Notes: generated by a model not told the origin, from the sequence alone. Positions 22,075 through 33,220 are shown, numbered from the stretch's first letter. The stretch is 64,000 nt of DNA from Buchnera aphidicola (Kaburagia rhusicola ensigallis) (GCA_039830025.1 CP140040.1:396001-460000); one strand, 5' to 3'. A program made the numbers and translations.

Positions 22075-22852
22075 AAAAATTTTAAAAAAAAAAGCATTAT
22101 TGCATATAGGAATAATTAGTATCTTTCCAAACATGTTTCATACCGTAATCAATTATGGAATTACTAGAAAAGCCATTCATAAAGGAATAATGAAACTTGA
22201 TATCTTTAATCCAAGAAATTACACAAAAAATAAATATCGAAATGTCGATAATCGTCCTTACGGAGGAGGACCTGGTATGCTTATGCAAGCACAACCATTA
22301 AAATTGGCCATTGAAAATGCAAAATCTAAATTAGAATGTGATGCAAAAGTACTTTATTTATCGCCGAAAGGATGTAAAATAAATCAAGAAAAAATTGTGC
22401 AGTTATCAAAAACGCAACACATAATTTTGTTATGCGGTAGATACAAGGGAATAGACGAACGACTTATACATAGCAAAATAATAAATGAAGAAATATCTAT
22501 TGGCGATTACATTCTTAGCGGGGGAGAATTACCCGCTATGATCTTAATTGATATGATATGTCGATTACTTCCTGGTTCTTTAAACGCGATAAAATCAAAA
22601 CAACATGATTCGTTTTATAAAGGACTATTAGATTGTCCTCATTACACTCGACCAAAAATTTTTCATAATATAGAAGTTCCTGACGTTCTATTATCTGGAA
22701 ATCACAAAAAAATAAAAACGTGGAGACTACAACAATCACTAGGGCAAACTTGGATAAAAAGACCAGATTTATTGAATAACATCACACTTACAAAAGAAGA
22801 ACACAATTTATTAGAACAATTTAAAGCAAAAAAATTAAAATCAAAAACATGA
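22067..22852 (+). CDS. trmD: tRNA (guanine(37)-N1)-methyltransferase
   Basis: TrmD methylates G37 next to the anticodon in tRNAs read as CNN, preventing +1 frameshifts. The knot-fold SAM-binding motifs are intact: RPYGGGPGMLM, LLCGRYKGIDERLI, SIGDYILSGGELPAM and LLDCPHYTRP. The start is uncertain. TTG at 22067 has GGGA 8 nt upstream and gives 261 residues; TTG at 22100 would give HIGIISIFP directly aligned to the E. coli N-terminus MWIGIISLFP. It overlaps the rimM end by 8 nt, so its translation is probably coupled to rimM. Confidence 0.95.
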   Translation: MNKKILKKKALLHIGIISIFPNMFHTVINYGITRKAIHKGIMKLDIFNPRNYTKNKYRNVDNRPYGGGPGMLMQAQPLKLAIENAKSKLECDAKVLYLSPKGCKINQEKIVQLSKTQHIILLCGRYKGIDERLIHSKIINEEISIGDYILSGGELPAMILIDMICRLLPGSLNAIKSKQHDSFYKGLLDCPHYTRPKIFHNIEVPDVLLSGNHKKIKTWRLQQSLGQTWIKRPDLLNNITLTKEEHNLLEQFKAKKLKSKT

Positions 22853-22895
22853 AAAAACTATTGAAATATAAAAAATATATTAGGAAAGTATTATT

Positions 22896-23246
22896 GTGAA
22901 CATAATTCAAATAATAGAAAAAGAACAGATAAAAAAAACTCTTCCTACTTTTAAAACAGGAGATACTATAGAAATGAAAATATGGGTAGTAGAAGGATCA
23001 AAAAAACGAATACAATCATTTGAAGGCATAGTTATAGCTAAACGAAATAGACATTTGAACTATTCTTTTTGTGTACGTAAAATATCCAATGGATATGCTG
23101 TAGAACGCGTATTTCATGCTAATTCGCCTAATATCGAAACTATATATATCAAAAAGCATGGTGATGTTAGAAAATCAAAACTATACTATTTAAGAAATAG
23201 GACAGGAAAATCAGCTAAAATAAAGGAATTATTAATAAAAAAATAA
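22896..23246 (+). CDS. rplS: 50S ribosomal protein L19
   Basis: L19 lies at the 30S-50S interface. The 116 residues (E. coli 115) contain [44 protein letters not shown] and the C-terminal [17 protein letters not shown]. It starts with GTG after AGGAAAG and ends the rpsP operon. Confidence 0.98.
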   Translation: MNIIQIIEKEQIKKTLPTFKTGDTIEMKIWVVEGSKKRIQSFEGIVIAKRNRHLNYSFCVRKISNGYAVERVFHANSPNIETIYIKKHGDVRKSKLYYLRNRTGKSAKIKELLIKK

Positions 23247-23301
23247 CATGTTTTCAAAAGTATGCTATTCATTTTCCATATAAATACGCGAGATATTTAT
23301 C

Positions 23302-23333
23302 ATGCAGTCATACTAACTATAATTTGACTGCAT
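23302..23333. terminator. Stem-loop between converging rplS and tldD
   Basis: ATGCAGTCA (23302-23310) pairs with TGACTGCAT (23325-23333), loop 14 nt; outer bases GAGAT and ATCTC could extend it after an internal bulge. Its place between two converging genes suggests it ends both transcripts. Confidence 0.7.
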
Positions 23334-23409
23334 AATCTCTATAAGAAATTATATCCATTTATTAGTTCTTATATAGTTCCACATAGTTAACTGAATAAAA
23401 TAATAAAGA

Positions 23410-24867
23410 TTATACTATTTGTTCCGTTCCTCCTATCGTAATATTATTTAATTTTATTGTCGGCTGACCTACACCTACTGGAATACTTTGTCCGTTCTTT
23501 ACGCATGTTCCTACTCCTCCATCTATTAATAAGTCATTTCCAACCATAGAGATTTCTTGCATCACGTTACTACCTGATCCAATTAACATTGCATTTTTTA
23601 TAGAATTAGAAATTTTTCCTTTTTTTACCAAATACGCCTCAGAAGTAGAGAATACAAAATTTCCAGAAGTAATATCTACTTGTCCGCCACTGAAATTTAA
23701 TGCATATATTCCGTATTCAATACTGTTAATAATATCATTTGGAGTCGAACTTCCTGATAACATATATGTATTAGTCATACGAGGAAAAGGCAAATGAGCA
23801 TATGACTCTCTTCTACCATTACCTGTAGGATTTACACCCATTAGTCGAGAATTAAATTTATCTTGGATATAACTTTTTAAAATTCCATTTTCTATTAACA
23901 CATTATATTGACTTGGAACACCTTCATCATCAATAGTTAGAGACCCTCTTTTATTTTTAATAGTCCCATCATCTACAATAGTACATAATTCTGAAGCAAC
24001 TTTTTGTCCAATTTTATCAGTAAAAACCGAAGTACCTTGACGATTAAAATCTCCTTCTAATCCATGCCCAACTGCTTCATGTAATAAAATCCCTGGCCAT
24101 CCTGAACCTAATACTACTGGAAACATGCCTGAAGGGGCTTCTTGAGCGGATAGATTAACTAAAGCAATCCTCACTGCTTCTCTAGCATAATATTCTAATA
24201 AAGGCATACCAGATACATAGTTATCTAAAAAAAAAGTATATCCCTCTCGACCTCCTCCTCCACTGAAACCATATTCACGTTTACCATTATGTTCAACTAT
24301 TACACAAACCGAAATACGAACTAAAGGACGAATATCAGCTGCTAAACTACCATCTGTAGCAGCTACTAATACCTGATCATATTCGCCACTTAAAGTAGCG
24401 TTTACACTAATTACGCGATGATCTACACTTCTAGCAATAGAATTAATCTTATAAAGAATATTTACTTTTTCTTTAGAATCAAAATTAGTTAATAAATTAT
24501 CTGAAGTATACAAAGATGTATTTTTAACCACTAAAAAAGGTTTTATGCGAATAGAACGAGTTTTTTCTAAGATACTACTAGATAAACATACGCTTTCTCT
24601 CAATGTATTCAACGTAATACTATCTGAATAAGAAAAACCAGTACTTTCTCCTGATATAACTCTTACTCCTACACCTTGATTAAGATTAAAAGTACCTTCT
24701 CTAACAATATTATCTTCTAACGTCCATGATTCATGACTATTAGATTGAAAATAAAAATCAGAATAATCTATTGTATTTTTTGAGATATCATCTAACATCT
24801 CAAAAATATTTTGATAAGTAATTTTATTTGCAGTTAATAAACACTCAGTAACTGAATTAAGAACCAT
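23410..24867 (-). CDS. tldD: Metalloprotease TldD
   Basis: TldD forms a heterodimer with TldE (PmbA) that cleaves small unfolded peptides; in E. coli it processes microcin B17 and the antitoxin CcdA. The product has 485 residues (E. coli 481). The zinc motif [11 protein letters not shown] is near residue 263; GYSNSITLNT-like and [14 protein letters not shown] segments follow the family. The partner gene is not in this window. It is single, on the minus strand, and converges with rplS. Confidence 0.96.
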   Translation of the reverse strand: MVLNSVTECLLTANKITYQNIFEMLDDISKNTIDYSDFYFQSNSHESWTLEDNIVREGTFNLNQGVGVRVISGESTGFSYSDSITLNTLRESVCLSSSILEKTRSIRIKPFLVVKNTSLYTSDNLLTNFDSKEKVNILYKINSIARSVDHRVISVNATLSGEYDQVLVAATDGSLAADIRPLVRISVCVIVEHNGKREYGFSGGGGREGYTFFLDNYVSGMPLLEYYAREAVRIALVNLSAQEAPSGMFPVVLGSGWPGILLHEAVGHGLEGDFNRQGTSVFTDKIGQKVASELCTIVDDGTIKNKRGSLTIDDEGVPSQYNVLIENGILKSYIQDKFNSRLMGVNPTGNGRRESYAHLPFPRMTNTYMLSGSSTPNDIINSIEYGIYALNFSGGQVDITSGNFVFSTSEAYLVKKGKISNSIKNAMLIGSGSNVMQEISMVGNDLLIDGGVGTCVKNGQSIPVGVGQPTIKLNNITIGGTEQIV

Positions 24868-25266
24868 TATAACTCGCTTATTTTAAATATAAATATACAT
24901 CCAATTAAATGTTTACGTATACATTGTTATTATATTTTGAATAAAGTATTACATCAATTGATATATATAAAAACATAATAGAATTAATACCAATTTTTTA
25001 TATTACACTTGTAATATAGAAAAATAATCAATAAAAATAATAATTTTCAATTAATACTTTATAAAAAATTTTATTACTTCAATAAAAAATGATTTTAAAA
25101 TATATTCGTTTCACTCCACCTATACGCATTCATACGCTATCATTGACATTTATACACAATATTTATTTAATAAATATTAAATTTGTGCGATAAAACATCG
25201 AATTTATACATAATGATGTATAATACTTATAAATTAAATATTTTACGTTATTTATTAAAAAATTAT
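24868..25266. other. Divergent spacer between tldD and aroQ
   Basis: 399 bases if aroQ begins at 25267. No gene or marked hairpin is visible; promoters for both genes are expected here. Confidence 0.4.
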
Positions 25267-25725
25267 ATGAAACTTTTTTACAATATCTTGATAATAAATG
25301 GTCCTAATCTCAACCTATTAGGAGAAAGAGAACCACATATTTATGGAAGTACTACATTAACGCAATTAATAAAAAAATTAGATGAAAAAGGTAAACTACT
25401 AAACGCTAATATACATCATGTACAATCTAATTCAGAAAGTAAATTAATTAAAAGCATTCACGATTCTAATAAAAAAATGGATTATATTATAATCAATGCA
25501 GGTGCTTTTACGCATACTAGTATAGCATTACGTGATGCATTAATGAGCATTAACATACCTTTTATAGAAGTACATATTTCCAATATTTATTCACGCGAAA
25601 ATTTTCGATCACATTCATGGCTATCCGATATTTCATCTGGAGTTATCTGCGGACTTGGATTAGATGGATATTTTTTGGCTTTAAAAACAGCTATCAAAAG
25701 AGTAAAACAAAAACAAAAAACATAA
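25267..25725 (+). CDS. aroQ: 3-dehydroquinate dehydratase, type II
   Basis: AroQ dehydrates 3-dehydroquinate in the shikimate pathway, upstream of pheA's substrate chorismate. The 152 residues show the type II signature: NGPNLNLLGEREPHIYG with the active-site Arg and Tyr, INAGAFTHTSIALRDAL, and EVHISN with the catalytic His followed by the FRSHSWLS substrate lid. ATG at 25267 matches the family N-terminus; the frame is open to 25183, but that stretch is not conserved and no clear ribosome-binding site favours either. accB, next in many relatives, is absent. Confidence 0.94.
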   Translation: MKLFYNILIINGPNLNLLGEREPHIYGSTTLTQLIKKLDEKGKLLNANIHHVQSNSESKLIKSIHDSNKKMDYIIINAGAFTHTSIALRDALMSINIPFIEVHISNIYSRENFRSHSWLSDISSGVICGLGLDGYFLALKTAIKRVKQKQKT

Positions 25726-25879
25726 AATTTATATTTAAATAATTAAATAAAACTTTGCTATCAATTATACATTACTAATATAAAAAACTAATTATATAAT
25801 ATAAAATACTATAATATAATGCAATTATACTTAAGCTAAAAAATAGAGTAATAACCTAAATCAGTTTAAATTAAAACAT

Positions 25880-26857
25880 TTAAGATGGTGATCGTGTTAA
25901 CTTATCTTCGCTTACATTTAATTGATTTAATAAAATTGAAATATCTTGAGGTAAATTACTATTCCATTCCATACGTACTTTTTTTATAGGATGTTCTAAA
26001 CTAAGTTTACTTGCATGCAATGCTTGTCTAGGAAAAGATCGAACTGTATTACGCAAAGAAAAAACAACATTTTTACAAAATTTATGTTTATTACCATACA
26101 CACGATCCCCTATTAACGGATGATTAATACTTAACATGTGTACTCTAATTTGATGAGTTCGCCCTGTTTCTAATGTAATAACTAAATGAGTATGACAATA
26201 AAAACGTTTCATAACTCTATAATGAGTAATAGCTTTTTTCCCCGCAACGCTAGTAGTCATGGAAGTACGTTTTAACGGATGTCGTTTAATAGGTTTACAA
26301 ATTGTTCCTCCAGAAATAACTCGACCATGTACTACAGCTTCATATTGTCGAACTATTTTTCTAGACTTCATTGAACTAACTAAATTATCGTAAGATTTGA
26401 TATTTTTTGCAATCACCATTAATCCAGTAGTATTTTTATCTAATCTATGGACAATTCCAGATCTAGGAACATTAAAAAAACAACTATCTTTATATAATAA
26501 TGCATTTAATAAAGTTCCATCTTCATGACCAGGTCCAGGATGAACAACTAAATCAACTTGTTTATTAATCACTAAAATGTCTTCATCTTCATAAACAATA
26601 TTTAAAGGAATATTTTGAGAATTGTCAACATTTTTTACAGAAGTAATATTATTAACAGTGATTTTATCTCCACATATTACTTTTGTATTAGGCTTATTAA
26701 AAACAACATCATTTACATTAACTTGGCAGTTTACAATCCATTTCTTTACACAAGTACGAGAATATCCACTAAATAATTGCAATATAGCTTTGTCCAATCG
26801 CATTTTAGATGGAATAATATCAGACATAATAACAGTTACATTTTTAGTATTGATCAT
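25880..26857 (-). CDS. rluD: 23S rRNA pseudouridine(1911/1915/1917) synthase
   Basis: RluD makes the pseudouridines of helix 69 in 23S rRNA and is the most important of its family for ribosome function. The 325 residues (E. coli 326) have an S4-like RNA-binding domain (about 18-80) and a catalytic domain with the nucleophile Asp140 in GIVHRLDKNTTGL. YEDEDILVINK, LETGRTHQIRVHM and RQALHA are conserved. The full length and N-terminal S4 domain favour RluD over the shorter paralogues. Confidence 0.93.
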   Translation of the reverse strand: MINTKNVTVIMSDIIPSKMRLDKAILQLFSGYSRTCVKKWIVNCQVNVNDVVFNKPNTKVICGDKITVNNITSVKNVDNSQNIPLNIVYEDEDILVINKQVDLVVHPGPGHEDGTLLNALLYKDSCFFNVPRSGIVHRLDKNTTGLMVIAKNIKSYDNLVSSMKSRKIVRQYEAVVHGRVISGGTICKPIKRHPLKRTSMTTSVAGKKAITHYRVMKRFYCHTHLVITLETGRTHQIRVHMLSINHPLIGDRVYGNKHKFCKNVVFSLRNTVRSFPRQALHASKLSLEHPIKKVRMEWNSNLPQDISILLNQLNVSEDKLTRSPS

Positions 26858-27148
26858 AAAATATTCTAAAAAAAGAAATTATAAATACATAGTATAGCAA
26901 AAAAAAACATTTTCTAATTTTAATTAGAATCGATCGTATAACCATTTTCTATATTAATAACATTGATATTATTACTTAAAAAATTTATTGTTATATAATA
27001 AATTATCCTACTACCTTAATATAATTTTAAAATTTACCTCTTATATTTTAAATAAAACAAAAAATAGTTCTCATAAAATATATTTATAAATTATAAATGA
27101 ATTTTTAATCACATATGAGTTATAACATCCAATAATTTTATTAAAAAA

Positions 27149-29788
27149 ATGAAAAAAACCACTAATGAAATAAAACAAATGTTTTTACACTTCTTTAAAG
27201 AAAAAAAACATACTGTTATTCCAGGAAGTAGCTTAATTCCATTAAACGATTCTTCGTTACTATTTACTAATGCTGGAATGAATCAATTTAAAGATATATT
27301 TTTACAAAAAGATCACGACTTCAAATATACTCGAGTAGTTACAGTTCAAAACTGTCTCAGAACAGGAGGAAAACATAACGACTTTGACAACGTGGGATAT
27401 ACATCTAAACACCATACATTTTTTGAAATGTTAGGTAATTTTAGCTTCGGAGATTACTTTAAAAAAGAAGCTATTACATATGCATGGGAATTTCTCACAT
27501 CAAAAAAATGGTTAAATATATCTTCAGAAAAATTATGGATTACTGTATATAAAGACGATCTAGAATCTTATAACATATGGAAAAATATTATTAATATACA
27601 AGAACAAAAAATTATTAAAATAGGGCATAAAAAACACAATAAATATGCCTCCGATAACTTTTGGCAAATGGGAAACACAGGTCCATGCGGCCCATCTACA
27701 GAAATTTTTTATGACAAAGGACATCAATTATTTGGAAAACCTCCTGGATACAATACAGACAACGGAGAACGATTTGTCGAAATTTGGAATATCGTATTTA
27801 TGCAATTCAATAAGATAAATGATAAAAACGTTGTAAAATTATCCAAACCTTCAGTTGATACAGGAATGGGATTAGAACGTATTTCAGCAATCATACAAAA
27901 TGTGATTTCTAATTATGAAATTGACGTATTCCAACCATTATTAAACTTAATTAAAAAAATGAGCAACAATTCTAACTTTGATTACAAACATATGTATGTT
28001 ATTGCAGATCACATTCGATCTAGTGCTTTTATTATATCCGAAAATATTACTCCTTCTAATGAAAAACACGGTTATGTTCTGAGAAGAATCATTAGAAGAG
28101 CTGTAAGGCATGGACATTATATTGGAATCAAAGGACTATTTTTATATAAGCTAATCCCTACTTTAATACATTCCATGGGAGAACATGCTTATATTTTAAA
28201 AAAGAAACAAAAACAAATAGAAACTATATTAAAATTAGAAGAAAACAAGTTTATCTGTACCCTGGAAAAAGGATTAAGATTACTTGAAACAGAAATTAAA
28301 AAGCTTAAAAACAATACTATTAGTGAAAAATTAATTTTTGAATTATACGATACATTTGGTTTTCCTATAGACCTAACCATAGAAATTTGTCGTGAAAAAA
28401 ATATTTTCGTAAATCTCGTAGAACTTAAAAAATATCAAAAAAATCAACGAAAAAAAACAAACGAAAAAAAAATTTGTAAAATAAGCAACATTAACATTAA
28501 TACTCCCATAAATAATGCTTTGTCATCTAATTTTATAGGATATAATACTATAGAAACGCAATCATATATAATAGGTATGATTTGCAATAATTCATATTGT
28601 ACAACTATATCAGACAATGATACAGCCATATTGATATTAGAAAATACTCCTTTTTACGCAGAATTAGGAGGACAAATTGGTGATACCGGAACAATTAAAA
28701 ATATACACGGAAATTTTATAGTTTACAATACTAAAAAATACGGAAATGCTATTGGACATATTGGTAAGTTAATATCAGGACATCTAAATGTTCGCAGTAG
28801 AGTCCTAGCTAAAATTAATTATGATCGAAGAGTATTAATTCAAATTAATCATTCTGCTACTCATTTACTATATTCTTCATTACGAATGATATTAGGAAAT
28901 CATATTTTTCAAAAAGGCTCTTACATCACAGATCAATTTTTACGATTTGATTTCTCTCATCATTCCCCGATACATTTAAATGATATACAAAAAATTGAAA
29001 ATATGGTCAATATGAAAATTAGTCATAATATATTAATTAAAACAGATATCATGACGTTAAACGAAGCACGAAAAAAAAATATTATAGCTCTATTTCAAGA
29101 TAAATATACTGAAATAGTTCGTGTTCTTTCGATTAACGATTTTTCAATTGAATTATGCGCAGGTACTCACACTAAAAGAACAGGAAACATAGGTTTATTC
29201 AAAATTACTACTGAAAAAGGTATATCATCTGGAACTAGAAGAATAGAAGCAAAAACTGGTCAAATAGCCTTATCTAGTATTCATAAACAAGAAATAGAAA
29301 TAGAAAATATTGCAACTATACTTAAAACTCACAACAAAAATATTAAAAGCAATGTTCAAGCTCTATTATTAAATAACAAAAAATTAGAAAGAAAGATAAA
29401 TAAAATACATGAGCAAGAAATATGCAAAATAGTTAATAAACTTAGTAAAAATTTTATCTTAATAAAATCTATAAAAATAATCATACATACATTTAAAAAC
29501 CAAAAACCTGAAACGTTAAGAAACATAATAGATAAAATCAAAAACCAATTAAAATCAGTTATCATTATATTAGCAAATATTACTAATAACCATGCAACAA
29601 TTATTGTAGGAATTACACCTAGTATATCGAAAAAAATTTCTGCTAACGAACTATTGCATATACTTTTACACAAGTTAAACGGAAAAGGAGGAGGAAAAAT
29701 TTCTATAGCTGAAGGAGGAATAAAAAATTTAACTTTGTTAAAACAAGAATTAATTAATATAAAAAGTTGGATTAATTCTAAGTTATAA
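27149..29788 (+). CDS. alaS: Alanyl-tRNA synthetase
   Basis: AlaS charges tRNA-Ala and removes misattached Ser and Gly. The 879 residues (E. coli 876) include the class II catalytic core (1-400; SKHHTFFEMLGNFSFGDYFK). The editing domain keeps the zinc ligands HSATHLL and CAGTHTKRTGNIG, so proofreading should be intact. The C-terminal C-Ala domain has GKGGGKISIAEGG. Its place directly before csrA is as in E. coli. Confidence 0.98.
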   Translation: MKKTTNEIKQMFLHFFKEKKHTVIPGSSLIPLNDSSLLFTNAGMNQFKDIFLQKDHDFKYTRVVTVQNCLRTGGKHNDFDNVGYTSKHHTFFEMLGNFSFGDYFKKEAITYAWEFLTSKKWLNISSEKLWITVYKDDLESYNIWKNIINIQEQKIIKIGHKKHNKYASDNFWQMGNTGPCGPSTEIFYDKGHQLFGKPPGYNTDNGERFVEIWNIVFMQFNKINDKNVVKLSKPSVDTGMGLERISAIIQNVISNYEIDVFQPLLNLIKKMSNNSNFDYKHMYVIADHIRSSAFIISENITPSNEKHGYVLRRIIRRAVRHGHYIGIKGLFLYKLIPTLIHSMGEHAYILKKKQKQIETILKLEENKFICTLEKGLRLLETEIKKLKNNTISEKLIFELYDTFGFPIDLTIEICREKNIFVNLVELKKYQKNQRKKTNEKKICKISNININTPINNALSSNFIGYNTIETQSYIIGMICNNSYCTTISDNDTAILILENTPFYAELGGQIGDTGTIKNIHGNFIVYNTKKYGNAIGHIGKLISGHLNVRSRVLAKINYDRRVLIQINHSATHLLYSSLRMILGNHIFQKGSYITDQFLRFDFSHHSPIHLNDIQKIENMVNMKISHNILIKTDIMTLNEARKKNIIALFQDKYTEIVRVLSINDFSIELCAGTHTKRTGNIGLFKITTEKGISSGTRRIEAKTGQIALSSIHKQEIEIENIATILKTHNKNIKSNVQALLLNNKKLERKINKIHEQEICKIVNKLSKNFILIKSIKIIIHTFKNQKPETLRNIIDKIKNQLKSVIIILANITNNHATIIVGITPSISKKISANELLHILLHKLNGKGGGKISIAEGGIKNLTLLKQELINIKSWINSKL

Positions 29789-29814
29789 AACATTTAATTA
29801 AAATTAAATGTTTT
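29787..29814 (+). terminator. Hairpin overlapping the alaS stop
   Basis: AAAACATTTAAT (29787-29798) pairs perfectly with ATTAAATGTTTT (29803-29814) around TAAA. The stem begins within the alaS TAA codon. It has no G/C clamp, so it may act as a weak terminator or a 3'-end stabiliser ahead of csrA. Confidence 0.6.
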
Positions 29815-29946
29815 AAAAATCACACAAAATGTTAAAATTACATATCATAGTATATGATATCATAAAATTTTTTATTTAGTTTAGTATTAGGCATCATGCC
29901 AACATTCGGATCGGTTGCATCTTTCAAAAGTTTTTAAGGAAAATAC

Positions 29947-30132
29947 ATGCTTATTCTAACTCGTCGAGTAGGGGAAACACTCATCATCGGTGATGAGATA
30001 TCTGTAACAGTATTAGGTGTAAAAGGTAATCAAGTGCGTATTGGTGTAAACGCTCCTAAAACAATCTCAGTACATCGTGAAGAAATATATCAAAGAATTC
30101 AAGCTGAAAAAAGTCAAAAATCTAATTGCTAA
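29947..30132 (+). CDS. csrA: Carbon storage regulator CsrA
   Basis: CsrA is a dimeric RNA-binding protein that controls translation and stability of mRNAs with GGA motifs. The 61 residues equal E. coli Csr[36 protein letters not shown] and [11 protein letters not shown] carry the RNA-contacting Leu4/Arg6 and Arg44 positions. AAGGA precedes the ATG. This retained global regulator is unusual in a genome that has shed most regulation. The rather GC-rich gene follows alaS as in E. coli. Confidence 0.98.
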   Translation: MLILTRRVGETLIIGDEISVTVLGVKGNQVRIGVNAPKTISVHREEIYQRIQAEKSQKSNC

Positions 30133-30137
30133 AATAT

Positions 30138-30174
30138 CAGCATCTTGCTTATCTTCTATCAAAGCGAGATGCTG
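30138..30174 (+). terminator. Terminator of csrA
   Basis: CAGCATCTTGC (30138-30148) pairs with GCGAGATGCTG (30164-30174), 11 bp with one G-U pair and a 15-nt loop, 5 nt after the csrA stop. It is notably GC-rich for this sequence. Confidence 0.8.
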
Positions 30175-30365
30175 TAATTACTTAACCTATTATTTTAAAT
30201 TGTAAATTATAACATTAAATAATAATTGAATATAATACTACAATAACTATTTTTTAAAATTACTATACAATCTAAAATCAATATGATAACCTGATGCAAA
30301 TTATATATAAATTATTAATTTACCACATAATACATTTTTAAAGTAATAACATTATAATATTGTTA

Positions 30366-30453
30366 GGTGAGATGGCCGAGTGGTTGAAGGCACTCCCCTG
30401 CTAAGGGAGTATGTAATACAATTGCATCGAGGGTTCGAATCCCTCTCTCACCG
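30366..30453 (+). tRNA. serV: tRNA-Ser (anticodon GCT)
   Basis: GGTGAGA pairs with TCTCACC, with discriminator G as usual for serine. A long class II variable arm is present, and the anticodon loop CTGCTAA gives GCT for AGC/AGU codons. The 3' CCA is not encoded. It is 12 nt ahead of tRNA-Arg, the same pair found downstream of csrA in E. coli. Confidence 0.97.
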
Positions 30454-30465
30454 AAAAGCAAAATA

Positions 30466-30539
30466 GCATCCGTAGCTCAGTTGGATAGAGTACTCGGCTA
30501 CGAACCGAGAGGTCGGAGGTTCAAATCCTTCCGGATGCA
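30466..30539 (+). tRNA. argV: tRNA-Arg (anticodon ACG)
   Basis: The 74-nt cloverleaf starts GCATCCG and ends CGGATGC plus discriminator A. The anticodon loop CTACGAA gives ACG, whose A34 is normally deaminated to inosine by TadA to read CGU/CGC/CGA. It is nearly identical to E. coli argV. CCA is not encoded. Confidence 0.97.
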
Positions 30540-30680
30540 AAAAATTCTAGTAACTAACATTTCTCTATTAAAAATTCAATCCAAACTTTCTAATTTACGC
30601 ATAAACTTGTTTACAAAATCATTATTAAAAAATGATATAATTAATGTTTTATATTACTTATATTTATTTCAGAGGTTACT

Positions 30681-32225
30681 TTGATTCCAAAAATACTACA
30701 CAAAATCAATTGGTTAAAATCTAATCCAAAAATTATACAAAATATATTAAGAGGTGTTGAACGTGAAGCGTTACGCATAAATGTAAATGGAAAAATTTCT
30801 AAAAATGATCATCCTTATGTTTTAGGATCAGCTTTAACTCATAAATGGATTACAACGGATTTTTCTGAATCACTATTAGAACTTGTTACTCCACCTACTC
30901 ACAATATAAACCATTTATTAAAAATTTTGCGTGATATTCACAGATTTGTAAATAAAAATATAGATAAAGAATATTTGTGGCCATTTAGTCTTCCTCCATT
31001 CGTGGATTCTACTAACTCTATAGCTTTAGCAAAATACGGAACATCTAATCTTGGAAGCATTAAGACATTATATAGAAAAGGATTAAATAACAGATATGGT
31101 ACACTAATGAATATTATTTCTGGAGTTCATTACAATTTTTCATTACCAATGGCATTTTGGAAAGAATGGAAATACAACAATAAAATAACCCAAAAAAACT
31201 TTGTTTCTAATGGATATTTATGTTTAATCAGAAATTTTTATCGATTTGGATGGATCATTCCTTATTTATTCGGTACATCACCAGCTATTGAACCATTTTT
31301 CATTGAAAATAAAAAACATAATTTAAACTTTATTAAAAAAAATGGGATGTTGTTTTTGCCGTGGTCTACTTCTTTGAGACTAAGTAGTTTAGGTTATACT
31401 AATCAATCCATTAAAAATTTAAAACTAACGTTTAATTCTTTAGATAACTATATATCATCGCTACAATATGGTTTGTATACAACGTCTGAAACATTTAACA
31501 AAATAGGACTAACAGATTTTTGTGGTAATAAGAAACAAATTAATACTAACATATTACAAATGGAGAATGAATTATATACTTATATTCGACCTAAAAGAAC
31601 TACAACGTTTAACGAAACTATTTTAAATGCTTTAAAACAAAAAGGAATTCAATACATAGAAATACGATCATTAGATATAAATCCTTTTTCATGTATAGGA
31701 ATTAAAAAAATACAAATATTACTATTAGATCTATTTTTAATTTGGTGCGTAATTGCCGATTCTCCAAAAATGACCAATAAAGATCTTCAATATCACTCTA
31801 AAAATTGGGAAATAGTTAGTCTAGAAGGAAGAAAACCTAAACAAACAGTGCGTATTAATGTATACCATCAAAAAAAATCACTAGAATCGATAGGAAAATA
31901 TTTAATAGAAGGTTTTTTTCATATAGCAGAAATTTTGGACCATCAATCCCAAAGCAATCAATATCAAAAAACATGTCAAAAAATATTTAAATATTTTGAT
32001 CACACTGATCTAACTTATTCTGAAAAAATTTTAAATCAATATATAAACAATACTATCCAAGATCTTGGAATCAAATTAGCTATAGAAAATAAAAGTAAAT
32101 TAAAAAAAGAAAAATTAGAACAATTGTATAAAAATGATTTTATGAACGAAACATATCGCTCTCATTTCATGCAAAAAATAATAGAATTGAACGATAAATT
32201 GTATTCAAAAAAATTTTTTTATTAA
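30681..32225 (+). CDS. gshA: Glutamate-cysteine ligase
   Basis: GshA joins glutamate and cysteine, the first and rate-limiting step of glutathione synthesis. The 514 residues (E. coli 518) have RGVEREALRIN, SALTHKWITTDFSESLLEL, the SGVHYNFSLPM block and IEIRSLDINPFS. The start is TTG with GAGG 5 nt upstream, giving MIPKIL; E. coli gshA also begins with TTG and MIP. It stands apart from its neighbours after the two tRNAs. Confidence 0.97.
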   Translation: MIPKILHKINWLKSNPKIIQNILRGVEREALRINVNGKISKNDHPYVLGSALTHKWITTDFSESLLELVTPPTHNINHLLKILRDIHRFVNKNIDKEYLWPFSLPPFVDSTNSIALAKYGTSNLGSIKTLYRKGLNNRYGTLMNIISGVHYNFSLPMAFWKEWKYNNKITQKNFVSNGYLCLIRNFYRFGWIIPYLFGTSPAIEPFFIENKKHNLNFIKKNGMLFLPWSTSLRLSSLGYTNQSIKNLKLTFNSLDNYISSLQYGLYTTSETFNKIGLTDFCGNKKQINTNILQMENELYTYIRPKRTTTFNETILNALKQKGIQYIEIRSLDINPFSCIGIKKIQILLLDLFLIWCVIADSPKMTNKDLQYHSKNWEIVSLEGRKPKQTVRINVYHQKKSLESIGKYLIEGFFHIAEILDHQSQSNQYQKTCQKIFKYFDHTDLTYSEKILNQYINNTIQDLGIKLAIENKSKLKKEKLEQLYKNDFMNETYRSHFMQKIIELNDKLYSKKFFY

Positions 32226-32491
32226 AAATGCTATGATAATATTAATTTTAAAAACTAATAATTTTTAAAAAACCAATACATAGAAATAACTTTATGCGTT
32301 AATATAAAAAATTCATATTTAAATATAATACAAAAAATGCATATTAAACGTAATAAACAATATACTTCTTATGGAATCATATTAAACAAGTTATATACAA
32401 AAAATACATAATTATTGTAATTTAAAGTAAATTTTGTTTAAAATTTAAATGTATTTTGATAAACTATTATTTTTATAATGATTTAAATAAA

Positions 32492-33220
32492 ATGCTAATT
32501 AAAACACTATTTATATTGTTGTCTTCTTTTATTACATTACCTTCTAATGAAAGTACAATGTATCAACATCATTATAGAAATTTTTATCAAACTAAATTAC
32601 TAGCACAAGAAGTTAATGCTAATATACCAAGTTCATTTTACTGCGGTTGCAAAATATCGTGGATCAAAAAAAAAGGCATTCCACAACTAACATCTTGTGG
32701 TTATCGAATTCGAAAAAATACAAACAGAGCTAATCGAATAGAATGGGAACATGTAGTACCAGCATGGCAATTTGGGCATTTAAAAAAATGTTGGAAAAAA
32801 GGTGGAAGAAAAAATTGTGCTCACGATACAAATTATGAAAAAATAGAAACCGATTTACATAACTTACAACCTGTAATTGGAGAAATCAATGCAGACCGAA
32901 GTAATTTTATGTATGGAGAGCTAGATAAAAAACAAAAAAATCAATATGGGCGTTGTTCAATGAAAATTGATTTTAAAAATAAAATAGCAGAACCACCTGA
33001 CAACTCTAAAGGAATCATTGCCAGAACCTACTTCTATATGAATCAAACCTATAAATTAAATATTTCTAATGAACAAATGAAATTATTTAATACATGGAAT
33101 AAAAAATATCCTATTAGTATTTGGGAATGTAAAAGAGATACACTAATTTTTCAAATTCAAGGAAATCATAATCCTTACGTGTATTCTAATTGTACGAAAA
33201 CTATTAAAAATAAGAACTAA
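32492..33220 (+). CDS. endA: Endonuclease I (periplasmic DNase)
   Basis: EndA is a sequence-nonspecific periplasmic double-strand nuclease. The 242 residues begin with a Sec signal peptide (MLIKTLFILLSSFITL). The mature part has the HNH-like metal site in RIEWEHVVPAW and LHNLQPVIGEINADRSNF, plus the cysteines YCGCK, LTSCGY and NCAHD seen in the family. ATG 32492 is chosen because it starts exactly at the signal peptide; an upstream TTG at 32456 would precede it with polar residues. Its substrate in an intracellular symbiont is unclear. Confidence 0.93.
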   Translation: MLIKTLFILLSSFITLPSNESTMYQHHYRNFYQTKLLAQEVNANIPSSFYCGCKISWIKKKGIPQLTSCGYRIRKNTNRANRIEWEHVVPAWQFGHLKKCWKKGGRKNCAHDTNYEKIETDLHNLQPVIGEINADRSNFMYGELDKKQKNQYGRCSMKIDFKNKIAEPPDNSKGIIARTYFYMNQTYKLNISNEQMKLFNTWNKKYPISIWECKRDTLIFQIQGNHNPYVYSNCTKTIKNKN